A stretch of 64,000 bases of DNA from G965261055 sp965261055 [NCBI: Fibrobacteria bacterium] (GCA_965261055.1 OZ253440.1:682001-746000), one strand, 5' to 3'; counted from the first letter of the stretch, positions 18,499 to 27,430 are shown. Numbers and translations are program-made. Notes: generated by a model not told the origin, from the letters alone.

Positions 18499-19974
18499 AT
18501 GTCTAGTCTGCCTAATATTCGTTTTTTCCTATTCTTAATCATTTTTATTTTGTTTTCAGCAACTTGCTTTTCAATGCATGTTAAGTTTATATCCTCAAAT
18601 GATACGACTTCCGAACAAATTTTAGATACCGTTTTAGAGAACCAAGAATACATTTCTATTGACCTCATTGAAAAAGCTTTTGAAAGTCAACCTCACTTCT
18701 TCTTACAAACTAAAAAATGGAAAATACAATCTACAAAAAATATAACATGGACCTTTTCTACAGATAATCCTTTCGTTCAAATAGGTAAAAAATCTTATAA
18801 CCTTACATTTCCTGTTAGAAAAACAACTCTGGGTTTCTTTATTCCTCTACAATCTTCTCTTGTTTTATTAAAATTGCATGCCTTCAATTACATCAAGTAC
18901 AATTACAAAAAAAGATCTATTATAATAAAGAAAAAACCTCATAGTATTGAAAATTTGTCTTCAAAGCAAAAAAACAATGGAGCAATAATATCTTTTAATA
19001 TTAAACCTAACATTAAATATAAAGCTCTATGGACGGCTCCTCATTATATTTTAACATTTGAAGGAACTGTTGATACAACTAAAATGAATAAGATTAGATT
19101 TTCAAAAAATAGTTTAGTTCGCAAAGTAAAAACAATTCAAAATAAAAATAGTAGTCAAATATCTTTATATATTCCAAAACCTATTGAACCTATTGAACTT
19201 CTACATGATTCTACTTCAAATCAAATTCGCCTTATTGTTCGTTCCAAAACAAAAAGAGCTTCAAAAGAAAAAGTACAAATTATATCTAAAACGATTATTA
19301 TTGATCCTGGACATGGCGGCAAAGATCCTGGAGCCGTACACAGTGGTATCTTTGAAAAAGACATTACACTTAAAGTTGCTTTAAAACTCAGAAAGAAATT
19401 AAAAAACAAAGGTTATAAAATACTTCTAACTCGCACCACCGATACTTTCATATCACTAGAAGATAGACCTAAATTCGCTTCAAAAAAAGGTGGAGACCTT
19501 TTTATTAGTTTACATTGTAATGCAATTGAAGGCTCAAGTAGTAAACTAAACAAAATATCTGGATTCGTTTCTTATATCTTAAGAGCTGGGAAAACAGAAG
19601 AAGATGCAAGCCTAGCTCAAAGAGAAAACTTGGTTTTTAAAAACAAAAATCAAAAATCAAAAAAAGAACTCAGTGATATTGATTGGTTCTTATTAGAGCA
19701 TGAGCTGAACCTCTATAGCCAACAGAGTGAAAAATTTGCTTTATCAATTGTCAAAAGTTTTAGTAAAGAATCATCTATTAAAAAATATAAAACAGGAGCT
19801 AGTCAGGCTGGTTTCTTTGTTTTGGTTGGTACTTTTATGCCTGCAGTTTTATTTGAAATGGGTTTTATCACCAACAGTAAAGACCTAAAATACCTAACAA
19901 GCTCTAAAGGCCAAAATTCAATTGCACATAATTTAGCCTCTGCGATTGACAATTATTTTAATTCAAACTCTTAG
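18499..19974 (+). CDS. N-acetylmuramoyl-L-alanine amidase (AmiC-like)
   Basis: The enzyme cleaves the amide bond between muramic acid and the stem peptide of peptidoglycan, mainly during cell separation. I start it at ATG 18499. A longer frame from 18388 would overlap smpB by 107 bases and lacks a signal sequence at its end. From 18499 the 491 residues open with a signal peptide (IRFFLFLIIFILFSATCFS). A beta-rich AMIN-like region follows, then a C-terminal Amidase_3 domain. That domain has IIIDPGHGGKDPGAV (zinc His), EKDITLKVALKL, SLHCNA (second zinc His) and FVLVGTFMPAVLFEMGFITN (catalytic Glu). It is therefore exported to the periplasm. Confidence 0.93.
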   Translation: MSSLPNIRFFLFLIIFILFSATCFSMHVKFISSNDTTSEQILDTVLENQEYISIDLIEKAFESQPHFFLQTKKWKIQSTKNITWTFSTDNPFVQIGKKSYNLTFPVRKTTLGFFIPLQSSLVLLKLHAFNYIKYNYKKRSIIIKKKPHSIENLSSKQKNNGAIISFNIKPNIKYKALWTAPHYILTFEGTVDTTKMNKIRFSKNSLVRKVKTIQNKNSSQISLYIPKPIEPIELLHDSTSNQIRLIVRSKTKRASKEKVQIISKTIIIDPGHGGKDPGAVHSGIFEKDITLKVALKLRKKLKNKGYKILLTRTTDTFISLEDRPKFASKKGGDLFISLHCNAIEGSSSKLNKISGFVSYILRAGKTEEDASLAQRENLVFKNKNQKSKKELSDIDWFLLEHELNLYSQQSEKFALSIVKSFSKESSIKKYKTGASQAGFFVLVGTFMPAVLFEMGFITNSKDLKYLTSSKGQNSIAHNLASAIDNYFNSNS

Positions 19975-19993
19975 CAGCAATAAAGGATTTTTT

Positions 19994-20725
19994 ATGGCAG
20001 GACACTCTAAGTGGGCAAATACAAAACACCGTAAAGCAAAGATAGATGAAGCTAGAGCTAAAATTTTTGGTCGTTTAATTCGAGAAATTACCATTGCAAC
20101 AAAATCTGGAAATGACCCTGCATTAAATTCCCATTTGAGACTAGCTATTCTTAAAGCAAAATCAGTTAGCGTCCCTAGCAAAAATATTGAAGCCGCTATA
20201 AACAAAGGTTCAAATGATAAAAATTTAGATAACTATTTCGAGCTAACTTACGAAGGGTACGGTCCTCAAGGCGTTTCTATTATTGTAGATACCTTAACTA
20301 ACAATAAAACTCGCACTGTTTCCAATATGAGGTTTATTTTTAGTAGACATAACGGTAACATAGGCGAAACTGGTTCTGTCTCTTGGATGTTCAAAACTAT
20401 AGGAAATATCATCGTTGCTAAAGATAAAATTTCAGAAGAAAAATTATTTATTCTTGTAATCGAAGCTGGAGTCAAAGATATACAAACACATGAAGATGTT
20501 TTTGAAATTATAACTTCTCAAAAGGACTTTCATACTATTCTAGAAATCTTGAAAAATCATAAAGTTTCCATAGAGTATGCTGAAATCATTCGACAACCAG
20601 ATAGTACTATTGAACTATCTAAAAACGATACAGAAAAAACTCTACAACTCATTCAAGCTCTTGAAAGTAATGAAGACGTTCAAAATGTTTTCTCTAATTT
20701 AAAAAATGAACAAGAAGACTTTTAA
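19994..20725 (+). CDS. YebC/PmpR-family protein
   Basis: YebC proteins are ribosome- or DNA-associated factors, described as transcription regulators and, more recently, as helpers in translating proline stretches. The start at ATG 19994 is preceded by aaagga and gives the invariant N-terminus MAGHSKWANTKHRKAKIDEARAKIFGR. An earlier in-frame ATG (19946) lies inside the amidase gene. GYGPQGVSIIVDTLTNNKTRT and NGNIGETGSVSWMF are also classical YebC blocks. The 243 residues are full length. It follows the amidase by 20 bases. Confidence 0.96.
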   Translation: MAGHSKWANTKHRKAKIDEARAKIFGRLIREITIATKSGNDPALNSHLRLAILKAKSVSVPSKNIEAAINKGSNDKNLDNYFELTYEGYGPQGVSIIVDTLTNNKTRTVSNMRFIFSRHNGNIGETGSVSWMFKTIGNIIVAKDKISEEKLFILVIEAGVKDIQTHEDVFEIITSQKDFHTILEILKNHKVSIEYAEIIRQPDSTIELSKNDTEKTLQLIQALESNEDVQNVFSNLKNEQEDF

Positions 20726-20816
20726 ACTTAAATTTACTCATGATTTCTTGCGTATTTAACAAATTAAACTATCTCAATAAAATATTTTTTACATTTCTTT
20801 CTTCAAAGGATTTTTT

Positions 20817-21221
20817 ATGGAAACAATTGATAATACTTATTCAAATAGCCTAGAAGGCGAACACGAAAACTATAGACCTCCTCATCCCTCTTTGACAAGA
20901 GATCGCTATCTTTTACTCCTAGATCATAAAGGTAAACATCGTGATTTATGCGTTGAGGTCATTCAAAAGATTTTACCTCAAGCAAAAATTGATATTGTAA
21001 GTACACCAGAAGAAAGTGAAAAAGCTTATCTTGAAACAAACTATGATACTTATGTTTGTAATTTTTTAGCTAAAGGAGTTAGCGACTCTCATTTTGTAAA
21101 AGAAATTCTAAGTGACCCAAAAACACCCTTAGTTGTAGGTTTTTCTCTTGATCAAAAACAAATGTCTTTAGAGGAAGAAATAAATCCTCGACCTCTACAA
21201 AAAATATTTGAAATCAATTAA
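20817..21221 (+). CDS. Unrecognised 134-residue protein, possibly receiver-like
   Basis: I do not recognise a family with certainty. After a polar N-terminal 30 residues, the segment RYLLLLDHKGKHRDLCVEVI, a middle DIVSTPEESEKAYLETNYDTYVCNFLAKG and a later TPLVVGFSL have the alternating strand-helix rhythm of a response-regulator receiver. The phosphoacceptor Asp would be replaced, since the strand reads YDTYVCNF, and the conserved Lys near the end is missing. If it is a receiver it cannot be phosphorylated in the usual way. It has a good ribosome-binding site, aaagga, like yebC, and lies 11 bases before mqnC, so co-transcription is likely. It has no signal peptide or membrane helix. Confidence 0.6.
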   Translation: METIDNTYSNSLEGEHENYRPPHPSLTRDRYLLLLDHKGKHRDLCVEVIQKILPQAKIDIVSTPEESEKAYLETNYDTYVCNFLAKGVSDSHFVKEILSDPKTPLVVGFSLDQKQMSLEEEINPRPLQKIFEIN

Positions 21222-21232
21222 AAATTTTGTTC

Positions 21233-22279
21233 ATGTCTTCTATCCAATCTATTTTAGATAAAAGCCTACAAAATGAACGGATTACCCCAAAAGAGAGCCT
21301 TAAACTTTTACAGAGCAAAGATTGGACTTCCATTGTTAAAGCAGGGCATCTAAAAAGACAACAGTTCGTAGAACCTTCCAAAGTTTCATACACTGCTTTT
21401 TTAATGATTAATTACACAAATATTTGTGATATTGATTGTTCTTTTTGTTCTTTCAAAGAAGATGTTGCTAGTGGTAACGACTACACACTAAACTTAAAAA
21501 AAATAGAAGAACGACTAAAATTTGCACAAAAGCGTAATGTTAATCAAATTTTTTTACAAGGAGGAGTTCATAAAGACCTATCTCTACTATACTATACCGA
21601 AGTACTCCAGCTTATTACACAACAATATAAAATGGATGTCCGTGGCTTCTCACCTGTAGAGATTTATCGACTAGCAGAAAAAGAAAACTTATCTTTAGAA
21701 AAACTTCTCACTATTTTAAAAGAATCTGGACTTAGCTCTGTTCCAGGTGCTGGAGCTGAAATTTTATCTGCTCGTATGAGAGATATTCTTTCTCCCAAAA
21801 AACTTTCAGCTCGACAGTGGTGTAATGTAATGGGTGAAGCTCACAAACTAAACTTACTTGGCTCTTCTAATATTGTTTTTGGATCAGTAGAAACATCTCA
21901 AGAGATTATTGAACACTTAACATATATTAGAAATCAACAAGATCTTACTAAGGGCTTTAAAAGCTTTATCCCATGGATATTTCAACAACAAACTAAAAAA
22001 TTTAAAGTTCGTTACATTCAAAAATGGGAATATCTTCGTATGATTGCCTTATCACGTCTATTTTTTGATAATATTCAAAACATAGAAGTCAGTGTTATGG
22101 TCATGGGCAAAGAACTAGCAGAGCTTGCTCTATATTCTGGAGCAAATGATATGAGTAGTATTGTATTAGAAGAAAATGTTTTAAAATCTTATGGAATACC
22201 GACCGTAGAAGGTGCTCAAAAATTTATTACAAATGCTGGGTTTACACCTATTTATAGAAATATGAATTACAAAATGTAA
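21233..22279 (+). CDS. mqnC: Cyclic dehypoxanthine futalosine synthase (menaquinone biosynthesis)
   Basis: MqnC is a radical-SAM enzyme that cyclises dehypoxanthinyl futalosine in the futalosine route to menaquinone. The 348 residues start at ATG 21233; a TTG six bases earlier is less likely. The cluster-binding motif CDIDCSFC places cysteines at residues 65, 69 and 72. Further MqnC features are LQGGVHKDLSLLYY, RGFSPVEIYRLAEKENLSLE, SVPGAGAEIL and FKSFIPWIFQQQTK. MqnE is the nearest alternative, but the GAGAEIL and IPW blocks fit MqnC better. No other mqn gene is in the window. Confidence 0.9.
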   Translation: MSSIQSILDKSLQNERITPKESLKLLQSKDWTSIVKAGHLKRQQFVEPSKVSYTAFLMINYTNICDIDCSFCSFKEDVASGNDYTLNLKKIEERLKFAQKRNVNQIFLQGGVHKDLSLLYYTEVLQLITQQYKMDVRGFSPVEIYRLAEKENLSLEKLLTILKESGLSSVPGAGAEILSARMRDILSPKKLSARQWCNVMGEAHKLNLLGSSNIVFGSVETSQEIIEHLTYIRNQQDLTKGFKSFIPWIFQQQTKKFKVRYIQKWEYLRMIALSRLFFDNIQNIEVSVMVMGKELAELALYSGANDMSSIVLEENVLKSYGIPTVEGAQKFITNAGFTPIYRNMNYKM

Positions 22280-22337
22280 TTCTTTCTATTTCTTAAATTT
22301 TTCTATTCCTTGAAAAGACTAACAAAAATAGTTAAAA

Positions 22338-23456
22338 TTAACGCACACTTGTATAAGGTTCTTTATAATCTAATTTAGAAAACACTATTTGCCAAAGTTG
22401 ATTATCCCTGCAACGGAAGGTACCAGCGCAGCACAATAGATAGTAAGTCCACATGCGCCTAAAACGTTCATCATAACTATTTTGTAACTGATCCCAAATA
22501 TTATTCATCTTATTATGCCAAGCGACTAGAGTCTTATCATAATCTGATCCAAAATTATGCCAATCTTCAAGAATAAATTTATCCTTACTTGAGTTAGTAA
22601 TACTTTTTGGTGACGGAAGTAGTGCATTTGGAAAAATATGCTTATCAAGCCAACCATCAAAATCGACAGTAAATTTTGTTTTACCAATAGTGTGTAACAA
22701 GAAAAGTCCACCTGACTTTAAAAGTTTTTCAACAGTATCAAAAAATGTTCCATAATTTTTGTACCCAACATGCTCAAACATTCCAACAGAAACAATACGA
22801 TCAAATTGTCCATTCATACCTCGATAATCCTGGACACGAATCTCAACAGGTAAAACTTTACAACGCTCTTTAGCATATTTTGCTTGCTCTTTGGAAATTG
22901 TCATCCCAACAACTTCAACACCATGTTTTTCACTCATCCATTGAGAAAGACCACCCCAACCACAACCAATATCAAGAACTTTCATTCCTTTTTTAAGTTG
23001 TAACTTGCGACAAATAAGATCTAGCTTGTGTTCCTGAGCTTCATTTAAATTTTTGGCATTTTTCCAATAACCACAACTATATTGCATATAAGGATCCAAC
23101 ATCTTTGTATATAGATCGTTACTAATATCATAATGCTTCTTACCTACAATCTTCGATCGTGATTTAGTTTGCAAATTCATTAATTTAGCTTTTAAAAAGG
23201 CTAACTTTAATTTTAGAGATGGTTTCACATTATTTTGTAGATTATATCTTAAAAAACGATTCAGAAGCTCATCTATTTGCTGACAATCCCAATCGCCATC
23301 CATATAAGAATCACCCATACCTAAAGAGCCTGTAGCCAAAATACGATTAAAAAATCTCTTATTATGTACTTGAATATCCCAAGGACGGTGACCACCAACT
23401 TTTATATCAGCCTCTGCAAGAAATAATTCTACTTGATGTTTTTTCACTGTTGACAT
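22338..23456 (-). CDS. cfa: Cyclopropane-fatty-acyl-phospholipid synthase
   Basis: The enzyme methylenates cis double bonds of membrane phospholipid acyl chains using S-adenosylmethionine. The 372 residues include the N-terminal lipid-binding domain (WDIQVHNKRFF, GDSYMDGDWDC). The C-terminal methyltransferase has YDISNDLYTKMLDPYMQYSCGYW, the SAM loop VLDIGCGWGGLSQWM, EHVGYKNYGTFF and the end motif CAGTFRCRDNQLWQIVFSK. Length and motifs match E. coli Cfa. It lies 29 bases downstream of the DUF547 gene and is probably last in a minus-strand operon that begins near 26972. Confidence 0.96.
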   Translation of the reverse strand: MSTVKKHQVELFLAEADIKVGGHRPWDIQVHNKRFFNRILATGSLGMGDSYMDGDWDCQQIDELLNRFLRYNLQNNVKPSLKLKLAFLKAKLMNLQTKSRSKIVGKKHYDISNDLYTKMLDPYMQYSCGYWKNAKNLNEAQEHKLDLICRKLQLKKGMKVLDIGCGWGGLSQWMSEKHGVEVVGMTISKEQAKYAKERCKVLPVEIRVQDYRGMNGQFDRIVSVGMFEHVGYKNYGTFFDTVEKLLKSGGLFLLHTIGKTKFTVDFDGWLDKHIFPNALLPSPKSITNSSKDKFILEDWHNFGSDYDKTLVAWHNKMNNIWDQLQNSYDERFRRMWTYYLLCCAGTFRCRDNQLWQIVFSKLDYKEPYTSVR

Positions 23457-23485
23457 ATGTTATTCCTGTATAAAAAATGATTTTA

Positions 23486-24211
23486 TTACAATGAATTTAA
23501 TTTCCAATTATACTCTAAATAATCAATAGGAGCTTCTGGATTAAAAGATTCAGGAGCATAATTTTTAAAAAACGCTTCTAAATCATCAAAATCACCTCCG
23601 TACCAATTAAAAATGTCCGAAATTCTCGATTCTGATGCTGTAAATTGATTTTTAGTTTTATCAGCCAAAAAATATCTACTTGCCGCAACAAGTTGCTTAT
23701 CTAATTTATCAGCCACAAAAGCAAAAGGTTTAAGAGAAGGACAACCTATAGAAGCACACACCAACGCGAAATGAACACGAGGTTCTTTAAAATATTTACG
23801 AATAATTTTATGTTCTATATCATTCAAAGATTTTTTCTTTTTCCCTAATGAGACAAAATTTCTTTTCCAAGGTCTTTTAATATCTCGAATTGAAGTGACT
23901 TCTGGGTTATCCAAAATAAGACGAACTGTATATGCATTATACAAATTAATATAAAAAGCCAATTGTTCTTTAACTGAAAAGTCATTAAAACCGCTAAGAA
24001 ATGCCTTATTTAATTTTTCTAAATAAAGATTTAACTTACCATTAGCTTTTGACTGAAAGCCCTTGTAATCAACAACATCACCTTTTACAAATTGTTGAAG
24101 CATCGCATCCCACTCATCATGTAAATTAGATGACTTTAAGCTTTGTTTTCCCGCTTGTAAAAAACTAATCTGTAATAAAACTAAAATAAAAACTAAAGTA
24201 AAGCATTGCAT
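23486..24211 (-). CDS. DUF547 secreted protein
   Basis: The 241 residues begin with a signal peptide (CFTLVFILVLLQISFLQA) and then carry the DUF547 domain. Visible hallmarks are FYINLYNAYTVRLILDNP, SLNDIEHKIIRK, PRVHFALVCASIGCPSLKPFAF and ISDIFNWYGGDF. The conserved His/Cys/Asn residues suggest an enzyme, but no activity is established for the family. The protein should be periplasmic or lipid-facing. It lies 12 bases after the DUF350 membrane gene and just before cfa, so a membrane-lipid or envelope role is a fair inference from context only. Confidence 0.88.
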   Translation of the reverse strand: MQCFTLVFILVLLQISFLQAGKQSLKSSNLHDEWDAMLQQFVKGDVVDYKGFQSKANGKLNLYLEKLNKAFLSGFNDFSVKEQLAFYINLYNAYTVRLILDNPEVTSIRDIKRPWKRNFVSLGKKKKSLNDIEHKIIRKYFKEPRVHFALVCASIGCPSLKPFAFVADKLDKQLVAASRYFLADKTKNQFTASESRISDIFNWYGGDFDDLEAFFKNYAPESFNPEAPIDYLEYNWKLNSL

Positions 24212-24223
24212 AAAATTAAACCT

Positions 24224-25075
24224 TTAAAAACTAAATGAGATTATAATAGATAAAGCAATGTAAAAAAAAGCAGTAATAAAACTGGCTCCTAAATTATTAT
24301 CCTGATAAATTTCTGTTTTTAATGAAGATTTTGGAAATAAGATACGAGGTCCTAACCAACGAAATAATAATAGAAGACCTACAGCACAAAAAAACCATAC
24401 TAAATTTATCAAAGATTGTTTATATGACACAAACCCACTCCAAAGTGAGTTTAAAACTAAAACACCCATAGCACTTAAAAAGCCATTACAAACAACTGAA
24501 ACAGAGACATGGTTCTTTTGAACTGCTTCAATATCGTTATAAGGAGTAACCCAAAGATAAAAACGGAAACCTAACCAACAGCACATTTCTCCCAACAAAT
24601 AGAACCACAAGCTAGTAAACCAATTTCCATCTCCATGAACAGATGCCATTAAAACTGTTCCTGAAAAAATAAAGCGACCCATTACAAATATTGCCACAGC
24701 GTTATTATTTCTAAGAATTTCGTCCATAATTTTTACTTTAGGCAAGTATAAAAATTGCGTGATTACATAGCTAAAACCTGTACATACTAAAATTGTAAAT
24801 CCGTACAGCCAGAACCAAATAAACTCATTCCATAAAAACATCTCTTCACCAATAAATAGTCCTATAAGACCTAGCAAAAGACTCAAATAGAATCCTGCAG
24901 TATAAAGCCCAAAAGCTAAATTATTTTTTCCCGTTAATTCTTTGTCATCGTCTATTCCAACTGTGCTTAAATCTCTAAAAAACTTGGACAAAAAGATAAA
25001 GACTAACACCATTACAAAGTATAACAGGTTTGCTGGCAATTCAAGATATAGGTATTGTTTTAACTCATTCAACAT
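24224..25075 (-). CDS. DUF350-family integral membrane protein
   Basis: I place the start at ATG 25075, one base after the upstream stop; a longer frame to 25174 would overlap the upstream gene by 98 bases. The 283 residues contain about seven to eight hydrophobic helices. They appear to be two tandem DUF350-like halves: NLAFGLYTAGFYLSLLLGLIGLF in the first half, and NLGASFITAFFYIALSIIISF at the very end repeating the same 'N.xxAxxxAGxYLa' theme. DUF350 proteins (YjfL type) are inner-membrane proteins of unknown function, often beside secreted small proteins, as here. The gene is tightly coupled to the preceding and following genes. Confidence 0.75.
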   Translation of the reverse strand: MLNELKQYLYLELPANLLYFVMVLVFIFLSKFFRDLSTVGIDDDKELTGKNNLAFGLYTAGFYLSLLLGLIGLFIGEEMFLWNEFIWFWLYGFTILVCTGFSYVITQFLYLPKVKIMDEILRNNNAVAIFVMGRFIFSGTVLMASVHGDGNWFTSLWFYLLGEMCCWLGFRFYLWVTPYNDIEAVQKNHVSVSVVCNGFLSAMGVLVLNSLWSGFVSYKQSLINLVWFFCAVGLLLLFRWLGPRILFPKSSLKTEIYQDNNLGASFITAFFYIALSIIISFSF

Positions 25076-25076
25076 A

Positions 25077-26072
25077 TTACTTACCCCAACCTCCACGAGA
25101 TCCACCACCTGAAAAAAAAGAACTTCTAGAGCGACTATTACTTCTGTAACTGGTTTTTTGTCTTCCAAACCCACCTGAACGAGTCGATCCTAGATTAGAT
25201 TGACGAACACCTAAATTTCTTTTTGATTTTAAAGAACGAATACTAGAATTAGAACGATTGGTTGTTTTTTGACTTCGAATATTTTTTCCAGATGCCGATT
25301 TCAAACTAGACGAGGACTTAGGTGCTTTTTTATAAGACGAAGCTCTATATGGACGACTTGCCGTTCGCACTGGACTATAATGAGAACCGTAGAAACCACC
25401 ATAAAAACCACCAAAACCCCATCCATAAGAACCAAATAGAACCGCTGAAAATAGCCGATATTGAAAATAAGTTTGTATCCAATTATACGATGTTGAAGGG
25501 TAATGTTGTTGATAAGATGTTTGATTAGAAGTATTCTGATAAACATTGGAGTTTGGTTTAGAAGCAATAGAAACTCCTTCTTTACTCTGAGTTAATGTCA
25601 TAACTAACTCAATAATTTCAAGACTCTGATCTTTAGCTATTTTATCCCAGTCAACATCACCTTGAGGATCTTTTGGAAAAATTTCTGGATCTGGTACCCG
25701 TAAAGAATAAATTACAGCTTCCCCATCAACACTTTCAGGTAAAATCATTAAAGGATCTATAATACCATCTTCATTTAAATCTACACGATAATTAGTTTCT
25801 GAATTACTTAAAATAGCTTGGCTTAAATTTTGCACCACTGTTTTTTGAAACTCTTTAGAATCAATTTTCCCATTTTTACCTTGGATAGAAATTCCAGATA
25901 AAACTTCCTCTAAAATAGTAGGTAGAATTTGAGGATCTAGTTGATTTGTTAAATCAATTCGTGTTTGAACTGCAGAGCGAGCGACCCCTACTTGGTAATT
26001 TGTTTCTGTTTTCTTTCTTAATAAAAAGGAAAAAAATAAAATAATGATAAAGAGTGCTATAAAAATTTTCAC
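25077..26072 (-). CDS. Secreted protein with EF-hand-like loop and basic Ser/Arg/Gly tail
   Basis: I do not recognise a family. The 331 residues begin with a signal anchor (KIFIALFIIILFFSFLL) from a GTG start. A mixed domain follows with a calcium-loop-like DLNEDGIIDP near residue 97 and a second acidic stretch, PQGDVDWDK. Then comes an aromatic/glycine segment (GWGFGGFYGGFYGSHY) and a long C-terminal tail very rich in Ser, Arg, Lys and Gly, ending in GGGSRGGWGK. The tail is probably disordered. Such a 'signal plus GGW/RS-rich tail' architecture occurs in proteins encoded with DUF350 membrane proteins. It lies four bases after the upstream gene and one base before the DUF350 start. Confidence 0.7.
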   Translation of the reverse strand: MKIFIALFIIILFFSFLLRKKTETNYQVGVARSAVQTRIDLTNQLDPQILPTILEEVLSGISIQGKNGKIDSKEFQKTVVQNLSQAILSNSETNYRVDLNEDGIIDPLMILPESVDGEAVIYSLRVPDPEIFPKDPQGDVDWDKIAKDQSLEIIELVMTLTQSKEGVSIASKPNSNVYQNTSNQTSYQQHYPSTSYNWIQTYFQYRLFSAVLFGSYGWGFGGFYGGFYGSHYSPVRTASRPYRASSYKKAPKSSSSLKSASGKNIRSQKTTNRSNSSIRSLKSKRNLGVRQSNLGSTRSGGFGRQKTSYRSNSRSRSSFFSGGGSRGGWGK

Positions 26073-26075
26073 AAA

Positions 26076-26972
26076 TTAAACCAAAGTCCAACACAAACCA
26101 ATAGCCCCTATAGCACCTACGGTATTTGTCCAAGTCCAATAAGGTTGATAACAATAATACTGAGATTGAGTACTTTCAAGGTCTCCTTCGTATTCTTCTA
26201 AGACATCATCTTCACTCTCAAATCCATAACTAGGAGTATATAATGTTTCACCAAAATGATTTTCAAAACTTTCAGACTGATCCCAACGTTGTTTCGCTTG
26301 CTCCAAACCTTTTAAAATAATATCATCTACAACCGTTTCATAAGAAACACCTTGATATGATAAATCCTCTGGCCAAAGGCTAGCATTCACAACATTTTCT
26401 ATTTCATTCCAAAAAATAGAATCAAAAGCAATATCAAACTGCCACTCTCGACTTTGATCTAAACGACCTTGTGATAACAACCCTAAGAATGCAATTGCAA
26501 ACGGATCCAAAGAGGTCGCTTTATTCTGCTGTTTAGAAATTTCTAGCTTTCTCATACAGACAGCTAAACGTAAATCTTCCCAAACAAGACGACCATACTC
26601 ATCAATCGTTTCTAAATCATCACCAAAGTTAGCAAAAGCACCTGTCTTTAAATCTACAGCAGAGTAAATATCATAATTGACAATAAAATCCCACCAACGA
26701 GCACGCCAATTTTCCCACAAAAGTTCTCCTTGACGCGTTGTTTGGTAATGCCCCTTCTCTACATTCCAATAAATATTTTCATGCTGTTTAATAATAGATT
26801 TCAAAGCTCTATTTGCCCCAGAAAACTCTTGGTCAATAATTACTTTTCTCTCTATTAACATATAAAAAATAGAAACAACTTGTAAAGTTGCTTGCAATTC
26901 ACTTGAAAGATGTATTGATTTTCTCTTACCGTTCACACAAGTAAAAATAACTAAAATTAGCCCTTTAGTCAT
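26076..26972 (-). CDS. Unrecognised 298-residue protein, first gene of the DUF350 cluster
   Basis: No family is recognised. The N-terminus is weakly hydrophobic (GLILVIFTCV) but has no clean signal-peptide pattern. The body is helical and rich in Trp, Glu and Asp (WENWRARWWDFIVNYDIY). A strongly acidic segment (ESEDDVLEEYEGDLEST) precedes a Tyr/Trp-rich stretch and a final hydrophobic tail (NTVGAIGAIGLCWTLV). That tail could be a C-terminal membrane anchor. Spacing of three bases to the next gene argues for an operon with the Ser/Arg-tailed protein, DUF350, DUF547 and cfa. A function cannot be given. Confidence 0.65.
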   Translation of the reverse strand: MTKGLILVIFTCVNGKRKSIHLSSELQATLQVVSIFYMLIERKVIIDQEFSGANRALKSIIKQHENIYWNVEKGHYQTTRQGELLWENWRARWWDFIVNYDIYSAVDLKTGAFANFGDDLETIDEYGRLVWEDLRLAVCMRKLEISKQQNKATSLDPFAIAFLGLLSQGRLDQSREWQFDIAFDSIFWNEIENVVNASLWPEDLSYQGVSYETVVDDIILKGLEQAKQRWDQSESFENHFGETLYTPSYGFESEDDVLEEYEGDLESTQSQYYCYQPYWTWTNTVGAIGAIGLCWTLV

Positions 26973-27097
26973 TTTTTATAATTAAATTTGGAATTTATAT
27001 ACTTACTTACGACAGATTTAATAAAAAACATTTAAAATAAAATTATAAGCAACTCCAATGCCTATTGCCACTGATTAAATTTATTTTAAAATAATAA

Positions 27098-27121
27098 AGG
27101 CATCTCTGTTATGAGATGCCT
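27098..27121 (-). terminator. Terminator hairpin shared with the copy at 50736
   Basis: AGGCATCTC and GAGATGCCT form a 9-bp stem around a six-base loop. Read on the minus strand it is followed by TTTATTATTTT, so it would end transcription of the decayed gene at 27147-27430. The same hairpin, loop and downstream sequence recur on the plus strand at 50736-50759. Confidence 0.8.
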
Positions 27122-27146
27122 GTTTATCATTTCTTATGATTAAAAA

Positions 27147-27430
27147 CTATTTAGTCTCAGCTCCAAAAATTTCTATTTAATAAAAAGCAACATAAGCAAT
27201 CGGAAAGGTTGTTACCACTTTATTAAAAGTCGTTGATGGACTAGGAGTCACTATAATATCTTTTGTCGCATTTGAAATTGTTACTATTTCAACAACAGTA
27301 CTATTATTCATACGAGAAATAGCAATACCGTCACTACCGTAAGAACCCCTTGTATGGAATCTCTTAAATCAAAATAGTTTTTGTATTCAGTAGCATTTAG
27401 ATCTAACCAAACCCCAGGTTTAAATAAAAA
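27147..27430 (-). pseudogene. Decayed 3' end of a surface-type protein gene (copy 1)
   Basis: The minus strand reads, with frame breaks, through YKNYFDLRDSIQ, then DGIAISRMNNSTVVEIVTIS, then TPSPSTTFNKVVTTFP, and ends IEIFGAETK before a TAG at 27149. An internal stop interrupts AFY-IEIFG. The equivalent piece at 50460-50711 ends AFYEIEIFGIGTE. Both are short strand-rich ends like those of secreted Ig- or discoidin-like domains, but I cannot assign the family. The 5' part of the gene is gone. This occupies most of the gene-free stretch 26973-27542. Confidence 0.65.
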
